From: Staphylococcus felis
Lineage (GTDB): Bacteria > Bacillota > Bacilli > Staphylococcales > Staphylococcaceae
Direction of reading: 5' to 3'
Length of the DNA stretch: 64,000 nt
Assembly: GCF_003012915.1 (NCBI RefSeq)
Contig: NZ_CP027770.1
Location: 1,860,001-1,924,000, forward strand
Made by a program: the position numbers and the translations under genes. Each line of letters begins with the position of its first letter. Positions within the stretch are counted from its first letter, which is position 1. This document shows positions 18,772 to 29,074 of the stretch, one piece after another. The notes under the pieces were generated by a model, which was not told the origin of the DNA, did not search any database, and saw only the letters and a program-made list of their open reading frames with translations.

Positions 18772-18785
18772 TTAAAACGCTTACA
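18772..18785 (-). promoter_or_regulatory. Putative CcpA (cre) site before odhA
   Basis: The minus strand reads TGTAAGCGTTTTAA, 13 of 14 positions agreeing with the cre consensus TGWAARCGYTWNCW. It lies about 23 bases upstream of the odhA ATG, where bound CcpA would block transcription. Carbon-catabolite control of TCA-cycle genes is established in Gram-positives; this site itself is inferred. Confidence 0.6.
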
Positions 18786-18844
18786 GTTCAATGATAGCAT
18801 TAAATTGTGAACATTTAAAGGCAAAAAGACAGTTCAGTTGCTTC

Positions 18845-20209
18845 CTAAATTTCATTAAATGTAATTGTAAATGTTGTGAATTGACCCAATTCACTTTTTA
18901 CAGAAATATGGCCGTTGTAATGATTTACAATTTTTTGGGCAATTGATAGTCCTAAGCCGTTGCCGCCTTGTTGACGTGACCTTGATTTGTCTACGCGATA
19001 AAAACGGTTGAATATATGTGCTTGGTCTTTGATAGGTATGCCCATTCCGTAATCTGTTATGCAAATCATGAGTCTATTATTAATTAAACGAGTTTCAATG
19101 ATGATTTTTTTATTGATTTTGTCATATTTTATCGCGTTGTCTATAAAAATAAGCAATATTTGCTCAAGATGAAAGGAGTTGATGTTTAGAAAAATTTTCT
19201 CTTGATTAGTTTTAAAATTGAATTGATAATCCTTATGCAATTTTTGCAAAGCTTTAATGCGATTTTTTATCTCATCATTAACATCTACTTGTTCTATTAT
19301 ATTTTCATATAAACGTACATCATCTTTAGTTAGCATTAATAATTCTTCTACAAGCTTCGTTATACGATTAATTTCTTCTATAGAAATATTCAGTGATTCT
19401 TCAAGGACGAGGGGATCTTTTTTACCCCATCGTTGTATTAAATTTAAATGACCTTGAATAATTTGCAACGGTGTTCGTAATTCATGAGAAGCATCTTCAA
19501 CAAATTGTCGCTGTTGATTAAAGGAATCTTCAAGTTTAATCATCATATTATTGAAAGTATCGATAAGGGCATCTGTTTCATCATAATTTGTTTGAATATG
19601 TAACTTTTCTTGAAAGCCATCGCGCCTAATTTGAGTCATTTTTTCGGTAATAATATTCAAAGGTTTTGTTACTTGTGATGAAAAAATATAGCTTATCATT
19701 GCTGTTACAAATAAAGCTATTAAACCAAAAATTAAAGCTAAATAAGTAATAAAATTTAATAAATCTTCATAAACATCAAGTGAATGGACGATGACGACAT
19801 AACCGCTGAAATAATCGGTATCTACTGGACTAAAGACAACTACATAAGAATTATTTTGTGAATTTATGATTTTAATATTGCGAATATGATATTTTTTAAA
19901 AGGTGGACTATATTCAATATTAGTTGTATTTGAATTTTCTACGAGTTGATGCCCATTTTGATTGAATATAATCACTTTTTGATAACTATCCGTTACGGAA
20001 TTATATTCAATTGCACTGATATCATTGAATGGCTTAGTGTCTAATAAATTCAATACATCATCTAAGCTGTTTTCAGCTTTCGTCAATTCATTTTGCTTAA
20101 GCAAGCTGCTGATGGCATATATGATGAGTAAACAAAAAATAAAAATAATTAAAAATGTGATGATAGTTGTGACCAAAGTCCACTTTGTTTTTAAAGTTGA
20201 TTGTTTCAT
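18845..20209 (-). CDS. arlS: Sensor histidine kinase ArlS
   Basis: 454 residues: TM1 about 12-34, an extracellular sensor domain to about 150, TM2 about 152-172, HAMP, a HisKA domain with the phospho-acceptor in [12 protein letters not shown] and a HATPase with N-box [17 protein letters not shown] and [12 protein letters not shown]. The cytoplasmic part is nearly S. aureus ArlS, while the sensor part is divergent. It controls adhesion, autolysis and virulence regulators through ArlR. It overlaps arlR by four bases. Confidence 0.95.
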   Translation of the reverse strand: MKQSTLKTKWTLVTTIITFLIIFIFCLLIIYAISSLLKQNELTKAENSLDDVLNLLDTKPFNDISAIEYNSVTDSYQKVIIFNQNGHQLVENSNTTNIEYSPPFKKYHIRNIKIINSQNNSYVVVFSPVDTDYFSGYVVIVHSLDVYEDLLNFITYLALIFGLIALFVTAMISYIFSSQVTKPLNIITEKMTQIRRDGFQEKLHIQTNYDETDALIDTFNNMMIKLEDSFNQQRQFVEDASHELRTPLQIIQGHLNLIQRWGKKDPLVLEESLNISIEEINRITKLVEELLMLTKDDVRLYENIIEQVDVNDEIKNRIKALQKLHKDYQFNFKTNQEKIFLNINSFHLEQILLIFIDNAIKYDKINKKIIIETRLINNRLMICITDYGMGIPIKDQAHIFNRFYRVDKSRSRQQGGNGLGLSIAQKIVNHYNGHISVKSELGQFTTFTITFNEI

Positions 20210-20880
20210 TGCCTTATCACATACCCAACACCACGAACGGTTTCGATTAATTTCTGTTTGTTGTATGCTTTTAATTTGTTTCGTAAGTATCGGATATACA
20301 CATCCACTACATTTGTTTCAACTACTGATTCATATCCCCATACATGATCTAAAATTTGTTCACGATGTAGGACATGGTTTTTGTTTTCTGCTAATAAAAG
20401 AAGCAAGTCGAATTCTGTTTTAGTTAATTCCAACTTTTCATTATTACAAGTAACATTAAAAGCGTCTTTGTCAATGGTTAATCCATCTATATTAATGATA
20501 TTAGATTGGGTGATTTGGTTAGATGAGCGACGTATTCTTGCACGCATTCTTGCGAGTAGTTCCTCAATTTCAAAAGGTTTAACGATATAATCATCAGCAC
20601 CATAATCTAGACCTGTAACTTTATCGTAAATCTCACCTTTTGCTGTGATAATAATGATAGGTGTACTTTTATGTTTTCGAATTCTTTTACATACTTCAAG
20701 GCCATCCATTTCGGGGAGCATTAAATCTAACAAAATTAAATCATAATCTTGTTGTAAGGCTTTATGTAATCCTGATTGACCATCATATTGTATATCAACC
20801 TCATAATTTTCATGTTTTAATTCCAGTTCAATAAAACGAGCTAAGTTTTGTTCATCCTCTACTATTAATACTTTTACCAT
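20206..20880 (-). CDS. arlR: Response regulator ArlR (OmpR family)
   Basis: 224 residues: a receiver domain with acidic pocket E8/D9, phospho-acceptor Asp52 in [11 protein letters not shown], the switch Thr in ITAKG and Lys in [13 protein letters not shown] winged-helix DNA-binding domain ends [13 protein letters not shown]. It is upstream of and coupled to arlS. The start follows AGGTGAC. Confidence 0.96.
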   Translation of the reverse strand: MVKVLIVEDEQNLARFIELELKHENYEVDIQYDGQSGLHKALQQDYDLILLDLMLPEMDGLEVCKRIRKHKSTPIIIITAKGEIYDKVTGLDYGADDYIVKPFEIEELLARMRARIRRSSNQITQSNIINIDGLTIDKDAFNVTCNNEKLELTKTEFDLLLLLAENKNHVLHREQILDHVWGYESVVETNVVDVYIRYLRNKLKAYNKQKLIETVRGVGYVIRQ

Positions 20881-20950
20881 GTTGTCACCTCACTATAATC
20901 ATATTTCAACTTAAGAAATAAAAAAAGTAAAATAAATTCTCATTTTTTAA

Positions 20951-21000
20951 TTGACAATCATTCTCAATAAGGTATAATGTAATTGAAAATGATTATCAAT
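20951..21000 (+). promoter_or_regulatory. Promoter with two Fur boxes driving the IsrR-like RNA
   Basis: The -35 TTGACA (20951-20956) and -10 TATAAT (20973-20978) are 16 bases apart. Fur-box-like sequence overlaps the -35 (20951-20969), and a better one, ATTGAAAATGATTATCAAT, covers the start site (20982-21000). This layout predicts iron repression. Confidence 0.75.
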
Positions 21001-21180
21001 ACTAACGACCCCCCACTACAATTCGTTCTTTGATTTAATCATTTTCAAATAAATATCCCCTTTTATATGCCCGTAAAAATATACGTTGATTTTTTAACGT
21101 TTATGAGTGAGTTTATATGTAACATTGTTTATTTCTCACTATTACAATGGTATCTATTCTAAAAATTTTAGAGTAGATAC
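20985..21180 (+). ncRNA. isrR: IsrR-like iron-sparing small RNA
   Basis: In S. aureus the Fur-repressed sRNA IsrR lies between arlR and pgpB and pairs with Shine-Dalgarno regions of iron-using enzymes through C-rich loops. Here the same intergenic position has a Fur-box promoter and three C-rich unpaired stretches: CCCCCC at 21009-21014, CCCC at 21057-21060 and CCC at 21070-21072. No ORF is present. Hairpins ACGTT/AACGT (21083-21100) and 21152-21178 follow. The 3' end is uncertain (21100-21180), since no classical U-tract follows either stem. Confidence 0.75.
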
Positions 21181-21200
21181 TTATTGTTTACAGCCGTAAT

Positions 21201-21232
21201 GAAGCCCAAGGTACAAAGGTATCTTGGGCTTC
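21201..21232. terminator. Perfect hairpin downstream of pgpB
   Basis: GAAGCCCAAGgTAC pairs with GTAtCTTGGGCTTC around a 4-base loop. It lies between the convergent IsrR-like locus and pgpB. The following tracts are only moderately U-rich, so termination is likely but not certain. Confidence 0.55.
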
Positions 21233-21312
21233 TCTCTATATATAAGATGTTGTTAGTGGTGTTTACGTAGGTAGTTGCGTTATGCCACACTTTGGAATAA
21301 TAAAAAGTTACT

Positions 21313-21927
21313 TTATAGCTGTAATGGTTTTCTAAGTATGAGCTGTGACAATATAATACAAAAGACACCGCCGACGATGCCTGCCAATATATCAGTTGGG
21401 TAGTGCACGCCTAAATAAACACGGGACGTAGAAATTAACACAATTAACATTGCGCATAAAGCAATGATGAAAGATTTGGATTTCCCTTTTAGGACTCGAT
21501 GACAAATATAAATTAGGCTACCAAAAAAAGCAGTAGATCCCATAGCGTGTCCACTCGGGAAACTAAAACCTGATATATCAATTAATCTTAACAATGTAGG
21601 GCGTTCTCTATCAAAAATATTTTTTAAAATTGGATTTGAAACACCTGACAAAATCATAGTTAACGCAAAGAATAGTGCTTCAACTTTATATCGATATAGC
21701 ATCAATAATGCTACTGTTAATAATGATAACGTCATCATTGCCCAAACTTCACCAATTTGAGTAGCACCAAAGAAGATGGAAGTTGATATGAAACTTTCAG
21801 AAGAATATATAAAAGTATATACTTCATTGTCAATCCATTTTCCAATGCGTGACTCATGAAATAAAGCTATTGTAGAAAAGATTAAAGTAAAAATAATTAA
21901 TAATGAGATTCTTTTCCAGTGATTCAA
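21313..21927 (-). CDS. pgpB: PAP2-family membrane phosphatase
   Basis: 204 residues with about six hydrophobic segments and the three phosphatase motifs: KNIFDRERP, FPSGH and SRVYLGVHYPTD. Such enzymes dephosphorylate lipid pyrophosphates or phosphatidylglycerophosphate at the outer membrane face, for example recycling undecaprenyl pyrophosphate; the precise substrate is not readable here. It starts 15 bases after the murG stop and is probably co-transcribed with murG, consistent with a wall-precursor role. Confidence 0.82.
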   Translation of the reverse strand: MNHWKRISLLIIFTLIFSTIALFHESRIGKWIDNEVYTFIYSSESFISTSIFFGATQIGEVWAMMTLSLLTVALLMLYRYKVEALFFALTMILSGVSNPILKNIFDRERPTLLRLIDISGFSFPSGHAMGSTAFFGSLIYICHRVLKGKSKSFIIALCAMLIVLISTSRVYLGVHYPTDILAGIVGGVFCIILSQLILRKPLQL

Positions 21928-21942
21928 AAGTCTAAATCCTCC

Positions 21943-23013
21943 CTAGTTCAATGCATCTTTTAAAATCTTTTCAAGTAGTGCATCTTTTGTATAACTTTCA
22001 TTAAACGACATCATTTTTTCTAAATACTGCTCTCGATTTTGGCTTAACATGCTAATAGAGTCATTTAATGTATCTGCGTTGAGTTCAGATTCATCTAACA
22101 TTATAGAGTATCCTTGTGCTTCAAAAAATTTGGCGTTGTCAATTTGATCTCCTCTTGATTGGTCTAGGCCTAAAGGGATTAGTAACATAGGTATACGCAA
22201 TGTTAAAAACTCATAAATGGCATTAGATCCTGCTCTAGAAATAACAAAGTCTGTAATAGCTAACAAATCAGTGAGCTCCTCTTTAACAAACTCATATTGT
22301 ACATATCCTTCTTTTTGGATAGCATTTTCTTTAAGCCCTTTACCGGTCAAATGAATAACTTGGTATTTTGAGAGTAATGTATCTAGGTTCTTACGAATAG
22401 CTTGGTTTATTTTTGAGCTACCCATACTTCCACCCATCACTAATAAAGTCTTTTTATGGGGAGAAAGTTTTGTTAATTGGTAGCCTCTTTCAGCATTCCC
22501 ATTTTTTAAATCATCACGTACGATTGCACCTATAAAATCAGCTTTTGTACTAGGCACGTATTTAAGTGTTTCTTCAAAGGTCGTGTAAAGTTTTTTGGCA
22601 AACTTCAAAGCGATTTTGTTTGCTAAACCAGGAGTTAAATCAGATTCATGTATAATTGTAGGAATGTTTAATGACTTAGCTGCTAATACTACTGGAACTG
22701 AAACAAATCCCCCTTTAGAAAAAACAATATCTGGCTTTTCCCGTTTTAAAATCTTACGAGCATCAACTATCCCTTTTAAAACTTTAAAAATGTCTTTAAT
22801 ATTTTCAAATGATAGATAACGACGTAATTTACCACTTGAAATGACATAATAAGGTGTATGTGGGAGTTGAGAAGTAATCATGTCACGTTCAATCCCAGTT
22901 TTAGATCCGATATAAAACGTTTGATGCCCCTTTGCTTCAGCTGTAGGAATTAAGCTTAAATTGACTGATACATGGCCTACAGTGCCACCACCAGTGAATG
23001 CTATTTTTACCAT
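21943..23013 (-). CDS. murG: MurG, UDP-GlcNAc:lipid I N-acetylglucosaminyltransferase
   Basis: 356 residues, the usual length, making lipid II on the inner membrane face. The glycine-rich GGGTVGH loop (8-14), SKGGFVSVP, the second GGSMGSS loop and RAGSNAIYEF for UDP-GlcNAc binding are all present. The frame continues 31 codons upstream, but ATG 23013 has GAGGATT at the right distance and matches the family N-terminus. A hairpin-forming leader lies upstream. Confidence 0.96.
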   Translation of the reverse strand: MVKIAFTGGGTVGHVSVNLSLIPTAEAKGHQTFYIGSKTGIERDMITSQLPHTPYYVISSGKLRRYLSFENIKDIFKVLKGIVDARKILKREKPDIVFSKGGFVSVPVVLAAKSLNIPTIIHESDLTPGLANKIALKFAKKLYTTFEETLKYVPSTKADFIGAIVRDDLKNGNAERGYQLTKLSPHKKTLLVMGGSMGSSKINQAIRKNLDTLLSKYQVIHLTGKGLKENAIQKEGYVQYEFVKEELTDLLAITDFVISRAGSNAIYEFLTLRIPMLLIPLGLDQSRGDQIDNAKFFEAQGYSIMLDESELNADTLNDSISMLSQNREQYLEKMMSFNESYTKDALLEKILKDALN

Positions 23014-23041
23014 AATAATCCTCTCTATTCTCATATTGTAG

Positions 23042-23153
23042 TTGAGGCGGGACTTTGTAACGCTTGTTACTGGAAACCTAATAAACGGTACGCTAGGTAC
23101 TGACATCTAGACGACGCATCTTAAATCTTTCAAGCTTTTGTCCCAACCTCTTA
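23042..23153 (-). repeat. GGGAC/GTCCC hairpin-forming intergenic sequence before murG
   Basis: On the minus strand GAGGTTGGGAC near 23150 pairs with GTCCCGCCTCAAC near 23042, enclosing about 90 nt. This resembles the GTTGGGAC...GTCCC intergenic repeats common in staphylococci. A role in the murG leader is possible but unproven. Confidence 0.45.
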
Positions 23154-23212
23154 TGAAGATCTCAAAATAAATCTTTATTAAATGTTTTGATTAAGTGTAT
23201 GAATCATGTTAA

Positions 23213-24649
23213 TTAAGATTTTAGTTTTTGAATCATTTTGTCTAGCACTGAATCTTCTTTTGATGACTTTTGAACCAACTGTTCGATAAAGGCACGATTG
23301 GTTTCACTATCAAATTCTCCATTTACAGGAATGTTGTTTTGTTTTTGAAATGAAATCACAGCTTGCTCTAAAGATTCATCATAATAATTGTTCAAGTTGT
23401 TTATATCATAGTTCAGGGCTTTGAGTCCAATTTTAATTGATCGAACATTAACATTATCGTCTCCTAATTTAAAAACTTGGTCATTTGGGATTTCTTTAAT
23501 ATCTTCATAAGCTGCGCCCTTAATTTGTACATCAGGTGCAATCCCTTTATTATGAATATAGTGATGATGTGGTGTAAGCCATTTCATTTCAGTGAACTTC
23601 AATAGGGAACCATCACTAAACTCACGTGTAGTTTGCACGATTCCTTTACCAAAAGACGTTTCGCCATAAATTTGAGCTATCTTATGATCTTTTAATGCAC
23701 CTGCAAAAACCTCCGAAGCACTGGCTGATCCTTTGTTAAGTAATATCGATACATTAACTTGGTCTATATTTTTAAGGGGCGCATTAGAGGTGCGAATTTT
23801 CTCATTCTGACCATCTTTTTCCAATTGGACTACGACTTGGTCTTTTTCTAGGAATATATTAGCCATCTTTACAGCTTCATCTAACAGGCCACCTGGATTG
23901 TTTCTTAAATCAAGAATGATGTGCTTAGAGCCTTTTTGTAAAGCATCTTGAATAGCCAGTTTAAGTTCTCCAGAAGTACCTTGTTGAAATTTACTAATTT
24001 TAAAGACATCTACACCTTGGTGCTTTTCATGTTTAACACTTTCTACATGAACAGTGTCTCGTTTAATACTAAACGTTTTTTGATCGTTGTTTCGTTGAAT
24101 AGTTAACTGAACTTCTGAGCCTTTTTTACCACGTACTTTTGGAATAATGGCACTTAGTTTTTGCCCTTTAATAGATTTGTTATCAATTTTAACTAGTTCA
24201 TCTTTAGGTTTTAGTCCTGCTTTTTCAGCGGGTGAGTCTTTTAAAGGTGTAGCTATATAAATTTTATCCCCTTTTTGTTCCATTTCTGCACCAATGCCGA
24301 CGAAATCACCTGAAATATTTTCATTAAAAGAATCTGTTTCTTCCTTAGTTAAGTATTCAGTGTAAGGGTCATGTAAACTATTTGTCATCCCTTTAATGGC
24401 TTGGTTAACCAGGTCATCTTTATCTTGCTTTTTATAATAATCATTGGCTATAAGTTCATAAACCTTTGAGAGTTTTTGTGAATTAGCCTGTACTTGATTT
24501 TGCTGATTATACTGAATGTAAAGGTAAAAAAGACTGCTTGTTACCAATAAGGTCAGTATAATTGTAATAAATATACTTATAATAAAATGACGTAACGTTA
24601 TGTAATGGGTTTTCTTTTCATCTGACTGAGATGATTGATCTGGATTCAA
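23213..24649 (-). CDS. ctpA: Carboxyl-terminal processing protease CtpA (S41)
   Basis: 478 residues from TTG 24649: a cytoplasmic N-terminus, one TM anchor (about 25-45), a PDZ domain, an S41 protease core with serine in NKGSASASEVFAG and lysine in SFGKGIVQT, and a C-terminal peptidoglycan-binding domain (GLKALNYD...). A longer frame opens at ATG 24721, but that start lies inside an intrinsic terminator, whereas TTG 24649 has AAGGGGA 8 bases upstream. It acts outside the cell membrane in envelope protein processing and stress tolerance. Confidence 0.88.
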   Translation of the reverse strand: MNPDQSSQSDEKKTHYITLRHFIISIFITIILTLLVTSSLFYLYIQYNQQNQVQANSQKLSKVYELIANDYYKKQDKDDLVNQAIKGMTNSLHDPYTEYLTKEETDSFNENISGDFVGIGAEMEQKGDKIYIATPLKDSPAEKAGLKPKDELVKIDNKSIKGQKLSAIIPKVRGKKGSEVQLTIQRNNDQKTFSIKRDTVHVESVKHEKHQGVDVFKISKFQQGTSGELKLAIQDALQKGSKHIILDLRNNPGGLLDEAVKMANIFLEKDQVVVQLEKDGQNEKIRTSNAPLKNIDQVNVSILLNKGSASASEVFAGALKDHKIAQIYGETSFGKGIVQTTREFSDGSLLKFTEMKWLTPHHHYIHNKGIAPDVQIKGAAYEDIKEIPNDQVFKLGDDNVNVRSIKIGLKALNYDINNLNNYYDESLEQAVISFQKQNNIPVNGEFDSETNRAFIEQLVQKSSKEDSVLDKMIQKLKS

Positions 24650-24678
24650 ATGAATTGTCCCCTTTCTGGAATAGAGTG

Positions 24679-24732
24679 AAAAAGAAGCAAGATTGAATTC
24701 CATTGAAATGTCAGAATTCATGATCTTGCTTC
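24679..24732 (-). terminator. Terminator ending the crr-yozE transcript, just before ctpA
   Basis: A long stem (GAAGCAAGAT and TGAATTC with their complements, two unpaired bases) is followed on the minus strand by CTTTTTC. It shows that the longer ctpA reading starting at 24721 is not genuine. Confidence 0.85.
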
Positions 24733-24885
24733 TATATCAAGAATGGCGTTGAGATATGATCACTTAATATTTCTCTTTTTTAATTTAAACAAATTATATA
24801 AAACAAGACACGTGTTTATAAATGTAGAAATTGACTCATATAGATTATGGGCAAAATTGTAAAATGGTATTTTTTCGACAGTATG

Positions 24886-25107
24886 TTAAAATTGAAGCCA
24901 TTCTTGATACTCTTCAAATAAATCATCAAAAACTGTCATTGGTATTGTATAGTTACCATGTGTTTCAATATGTTCTGAAAGTACATTGAAAGACGTTTCA
25001 TACTTTGGGAAAGAAAGATCATCATAAATTAATTCGGCAAGGTGACCTTTCTCATCAGAACGCCCCCTGACTGTTAGTGCAAATTGATAGAAAGAAGCGT
25101 CTTTCAT
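24886..25107 (-). CDS. yozE: YozE-family (UPF0346) small protein
   Basis: 73 residues, starting [16 protein letters not shown] and ending [10 protein letters not shown], the hallmark of the YozE SAM-like-fold family. Function unknown. Its ATG overlaps the crr stop by one base (TAATG), so it is translationally coupled to crr, as in other staphylococci. Confidence 0.85.
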   Translation of the reverse strand: MKDASFYQFALTVRGRSDEKGHLAELIYDDLSFPKYETSFNVLSEHIETHGNYTIPMTVFDDLFEEYQEWLQF

Positions 25108-25607
25108 TATGATAACTTCACATCTATCACTTTAGATTCGCCTCTTTTCAGTGATTCAGAATCAAGGACTTCGATAGATTCTGTACTATCTGTATTTGTA
25201 ATAATAACAGGTGAAATAGTAGATTTGGCATTTTGATTAATAAAGTCAATATCAAATTGAACTAACTTATCACCAACAGAGACACGATCGCCGCTACTTA
25301 CAAACATTTCGAAACCTTCACCATTTAATTGAACGGTATCAATACCAATGTGAACAAGTACTTCTAGACCATTATCAGTTTTAAGACCGATTGCATGTTT
25401 TGTTGGGAAAACATTGTCTACAATACCTTCAACGGGTGAGACAACTAATCCCTCAGTAGGTTGAATGCCGAAACCTTCACCCATCATTTTTTGAGCAAAT
25501 ACAGGGTCTGGAATATCTTCAATTTTGACATATTGACCAGTTATGGGCGAAAAGATATTGACGTCTTTACTCATGTTTTTATGATTACCAAATAATTTTT
25601 TAAACAT
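25107..25607 (-). CDS. crr: PTS glucose-type EIIA component
   Basis: 166 residues, a stand-alone IIA-Glc domain. The phospho-acceptor is His86 in [14 protein letters not shown], with supporting His71 in FPTKHAIG. It receives phosphate from HPr and passes it to sugar-specific IIB/IIC permeases. It lies in a five-gene-plus minus-strand run with msrB and msrA; the start follows AAGGAGAG. Confidence 0.93.
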   Translation of the reverse strand: MFKKLFGNHKNMSKDVNIFSPITGQYVKIEDIPDPVFAQKMMGEGFGIQPTEGLVVSPVEGIVDNVFPTKHAIGLKTDNGLEVLVHIGIDTVQLNGEGFEMFVSSGDRVSVGDKLVQFDIDFINQNAKSTISPVIITNTDSTESIEVLDSESLKRGESKVIDVKLS

Positions 25608-25626
25608 TTTGTTCTCTCCTTATATG

Positions 25627-26052
25627 TTAATCAAATAGCTTGATGACATCGCCATAGCCTAACTCTTCAAGTTTATCATAAGGAATAAATTGAATTGCTG
25701 CCGAATTAATGCAGTAACGTAATCCACCGCGTTCTTTTGGTCCATCGTTAAACACATGACCTAGATGACTGTTACTATCTTCTGATCGTACTTCTGTTCT
25801 AATCATTCCAAATGATTTATCTACTAGTTGAATAATGTCTTGATCATCTATTGCTTTAGAGAAACTTGGCCATCCGCAATTTGATTCGAATTTATCTTCT
25901 GATGTAAATAAAGGCTTGCCGGAAATTTTATCGACATATATACCTTTTTCATAATGATTCCAATATTCATTGTCGAAGGGTGGTTCTGTACCATCTTGTT
26001 GTGTCACCAGATACTCTAAATCTGTTAATTCACTTTTATTTTTTTTGATCAT
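25627..26052 (-). CDS. msrB: Peptide methionine-(R)-S-oxide reductase
   Basis: 141 residues. The catalytic Cys114 is in LRYCINSAA, and CGWPSF (Cys59) and [10 protein letters not shown] are conserved. The CXXC zinc pairs of some MsrB proteins are absent, as in S. aureus MsrB. It repairs the R-epimer of methionine sulfoxide. It overlaps msrA by four bases. Confidence 0.95.
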   Translation of the reverse strand: MIKKNKSELTDLEYLVTQQDGTEPPFDNEYWNHYEKGIYVDKISGKPLFTSEDKFESNCGWPSFSKAIDDQDIIQLVDKSFGMIRTEVRSEDSNSHLGHVFNDGPKERGGLRYCINSAAIQFIPYDKLEELGYGDVIKLFD

Positions 26053-26573
26053 GATTGAGTCCCCCAGTGGTTTTCGATAAATGCTTTACGTCCTGAGCCT
26101 TTTTGATACTGTTCATAATGCATTGGGTTCTTTTTATAATAATCTTGATGATAGTCTTCTGCCGGATAAAAATTCCGATAAGGCTCAACCGGTGTCACGA
26201 TAGGCTTATCAAAAATATTTTGAGCATTTAATGACTGTATTTTTTGTTCTGCGACATCTTTTTGATTGTCATCATGATAAAAAATCACAGGTCTGTAACT
26301 TTCGCCTCTATCAAAAAATTGACCATTTTTGTCAGTAGGATCGAATGTTTTAAAGTAGATATCAAGGATAGAGCCAAAGGAAATGACTGAATCATCATAT
26401 TCTATTTGAACAGCTTCCACATGCCCTGTTGTATTTGAGCATACTTCCTCATAAGTAGGATTTTCGGTATGTCCTCCACTATATCCAGAAGTAATTTTTT
26501 TAATACCATCATAGCTTGTAAATGGTTTGACCAAGCACCAAAAACAACCACCTGCCAGTGTTGCATATGCCAT
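26049..26573 (-). CDS. msrA: Peptide methionine-(S)-S-oxide reductase
   Basis: 174 residues, with the catalytic Cys10 in GGCFWC, and [16 protein letters not shown] and the QYQKGSGR tail conserved. It repairs the S-epimer and is coupled to msrB so both are made together. An overlapping frame to 26620 is a shadow. Staphylococci often carry further msrA copies; this is the one linked to msrB-crr. Confidence 0.94.
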   Translation of the reverse strand: MAYATLAGGCFWCLVKPFTSYDGIKKITSGYSGGHTENPTYEEVCSNTTGHVEAVQIEYDDSVISFGSILDIYFKTFDPTDKNGQFFDRGESYRPVIFYHDDNQKDVAEQKIQSLNAQNIFDKPIVTPVEPYRNFYPAEDYHQDYYKKNPMHYEQYQKGSGRKAFIENHWGTQS

Positions 26574-26591
26574 AAAGTCACCTCCACGCGT

Positions 26592-27443
26592 TTAAATATG
26601 AGTTGAATTTTTGAGAACAACTAATCCGATTGCACCGGTACCAGTATGTGTAGAAATAACCGGTGTTGTACTACTTTCGTCAAAATGTTGAATATTAAAT
26701 GTATCATCTAGCTTTTCTTTAATTTTTTCTAGAAAACTAGGCGCATTCGCATGAGATATTCCAACTGATTCGACAGTATCATTACCAATAAATGGTGAAA
26801 GTTCATTAACAATATGTTTGATACATGCTCCTTGTGTTCTTGCATTATGAATCATTTCAAGATTTCCATCAACTAACTCACCAATCGGTTTGATTTTGAT
26901 TAAATTTCCAATGATTCCTTTTGTTTTGCTAATACGGCCACCTTTAACGAGTTGATCAAGTTGTCCGATAATCACAAAAAGCTTAATGTTTTTTTGTAAT
27001 TTTGCAATTTTATTTATGATTTCTTCAGTGGATAAACCAGCTTCAACCCAATTGATTAAATACTTAAGTTGATAACCTAGGCCGTGTGAAATTGATTTAG
27101 AATCAATAACAGTAATCTTACCGTCGACCATTTGACTGGCTTGGAGCGCAGTTTGGTATGTGCCACTTAAGCCTGAAGATAAATGAATACTGATAATTTC
27201 ATATCCTTGTTTTGCAAGTGATTCATATTTTTCTACGAATTTCCCTATAGGAGGTTGGCTCGTTTTTAAATCATTTGTGTCGTCTTCTAAATAATTGACG
27301 AATGATTCAGAAGATATATCCTTTTGATCTTCATACGTCTTGCCATTAATTGTAACACTTAATGGTATAACGTGGACGTGATGTGCTTCTAAAAAAGACG
27401 AATCTAAATCCGATGTAGAATCTGTAACTATAATTTTTTGCAT
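26592..27443 (-). CDS. fakB2: DegV-family fatty-acid-binding protein, FakB2-like
   Basis: 283 residues of the DegV fold. Signatures are [11 protein letters not shown] (1-12 region), [12 protein letters not shown] with the carboxylate-binding serine pair, and GGRISKTKG. These proteins bind a fatty acid so that FakA kinase can phosphorylate it for phospholipid synthesis. Position next to folA/msrA and overall similarity indicate the FakB2 paralogue, which prefers unsaturated host fatty acids in S. aureus; specificity here is inferred. Confidence 0.82.
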   Translation of the reverse strand: MQKIIVTDSTSDLDSSFLEAHHVHVIPLSVTINGKTYEDQKDISSESFVNYLEDDTNDLKTSQPPIGKFVEKYESLAKQGYEIISIHLSSGLSGTYQTALQASQMVDGKITVIDSKSISHGLGYQLKYLINWVEAGLSTEEIINKIAKLQKNIKLFVIIGQLDQLVKGGRISKTKGIIGNLIKIKPIGELVDGNLEMIHNARTQGACIKHIVNELSPFIGNDTVESVGISHANAPSFLEKIKEKLDDTFNIQHFDESSTTPVISTHTGTGAIGLVVLKNSTHI

Positions 27444-27463
27444 TTATCATGTACCTCCAAAGT

Positions 27464-27955
<492 letters not shown>

Positions 27956-28909
27956 TTAAACTGCAATTGGTGCTTTGATAGACGGATGGGATTGATAATT
28001 CTTGATTTCTAAATCTTCATATTCAATATCAAAAATAGAACGGTTTGAATGAATGATGAGTTCAGGAGCACTATAACTTGTTCGCTTTAGTTGTGTTTGT
28101 ATAGCGTCAATATGATTGCTATAGATATGTGCATCTCCTATTGTATGAACAAATTCTCCCACTTCATAACCACACTCTCTCGCTATGAGATGCGTTAATA
28201 AAGCGTAACTAGCAATGTTAAAAGGCACTCCTAGAAAAACATCGGCGCTTCTTTGATAGAGTTGGCAACTTAATTGATGATCTTCAACATAAAATTGAAA
28301 TAATGTGTGACATGGTGGTAAAGCCATCGAGTCTATTTCAGCAGGATTCCAAGCACTTATAATATGACGTCTTGAGTTCGGATTATTTTTAAGTTGCTCG
28401 ATTACATTTTTTAATTGGTCAATTACTTCACCATTTGGGCCTATCCAATTACGCCATTGTTTGCCATATACATTACCTAAGTCACCAAATTTAGCCATGA
28501 AAGCATCATCATTTAAAATTTTAGATTTGAATGATTCCATTTCGGCTTTATAAACATCTCTAAATGCTGAATCCGTTTGTGCTCTATGTCCAAAGTTCGT
28601 CATGTCAGGGCCGTTATATGATGAACTATTAATATAATTTTCAAAAGCCCATTCATTCCAAATGTTATTATTATATTGTAATAAATATCTTAAATTTGTA
28701 TCGCCTCGAATAAACCAAATGAGTTCTGTGGCTATAAGCTTAAAAGAGACTTTTTTGGTTGTTAGTAATGGAAATCCCTTTGATAAGTCAAAGCGCATTT
28801 GGTGGCCAAACTTTGATATTGTTCCTGTAGCTGTACGATCGTCACGAGTATTTCCGACCTCTAATATTTCCTTGCATAAGTCATGATAAGTAGAATCAAA
28901 TGAATTCAT
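27956..28909 (-). CDS. thyA: Thymidylate synthase
   Basis: 317 residues making dTMP from dUMP with methylene-tetrahydrofolate. The catalytic cysteine is in [11 protein letters not shown], with [17 protein letters not shown] and the phosphate-binding Arg region [11 protein letters not shown] conserved. The C-terminal IKAPIAV closes the active site. ATG 28909 follows GAGGTG; an earlier in-frame GTG overlaps that site. It is paired with folA, which regenerates its cofactor. Confidence 0.96.
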   Translation of the reverse strand: MNSFDSTYHDLCKEILEVGNTRDDRTATGTISKFGHQMRFDLSKGFPLLTTKKVSFKLIATELIWFIRGDTNLRYLLQYNNNIWNEWAFENYINSSSYNGPDMTNFGHRAQTDSAFRDVYKAEMESFKSKILNDDAFMAKFGDLGNVYGKQWRNWIGPNGEVIDQLKNVIEQLKNNPNSRRHIISAWNPAEIDSMALPPCHTLFQFYVEDHQLSCQLYQRSADVFLGVPFNIASYALLTHLIARECGYEVGEFVHTIGDAHIYSNHIDAIQTQLKRTSYSAPELIIHSNRSIFDIEYEDLEIKNYQSHPSIKAPIAV

Positions 28910-28966
28910 GACAATCACCTCTTTCTCTTAATATATATAATAGACGATTTTAAAGTAATTTAAAAA

Positions 28967-29034
28967 TAAAAAACGAAAAGCGAGAAAATGAAATTAAATT
29001 AACAATAAAAATTCATTTTCTCGCTATAATTAAT
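28967..29034 (-). terminator. Terminator after the bacilliredoxin gene
   Basis: A 13-bp perfect stem (GCGAGAAAATGAA with its complement) with a ~29-base loop, followed on the minus strand by TTTTCGTTTTTT. It separates the bacilliredoxin from thyA. Confidence 0.85.
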
Positions 29035-29074
29035 TCTATTCAAAACACTGTATATTAAGTCAATATGCTATTAA

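Larger units (their letters stand above)
20881..21312 (+). other. arlR-pgpB intergenic region
   Basis: 432 bp without a credible coding frame. It holds a strong + strand promoter with two Fur-box-like sites, the IsrR-like RNA locus and two hairpins (21152-21178 and 21201-21232). The arlR promoter must lie at the left end on the minus strand; I see only a weak TATGAT near 20900. Confidence 0.7.

Noticed and set aside
21168..21368. 66-codon minus-strand frame between pgpB and the IsrR-like locus
   Set aside because: It overlaps the pgpB end and a perfect hairpin, has no ribosome-binding site and no recognisable motif.
23014..23106. N-terminal extension of MurG by 31 codons
   Set aside because: It has no Shine-Dalgarno site and covers the leader hairpin; MurG proteins start at the GGGTVGH-proximal Met.
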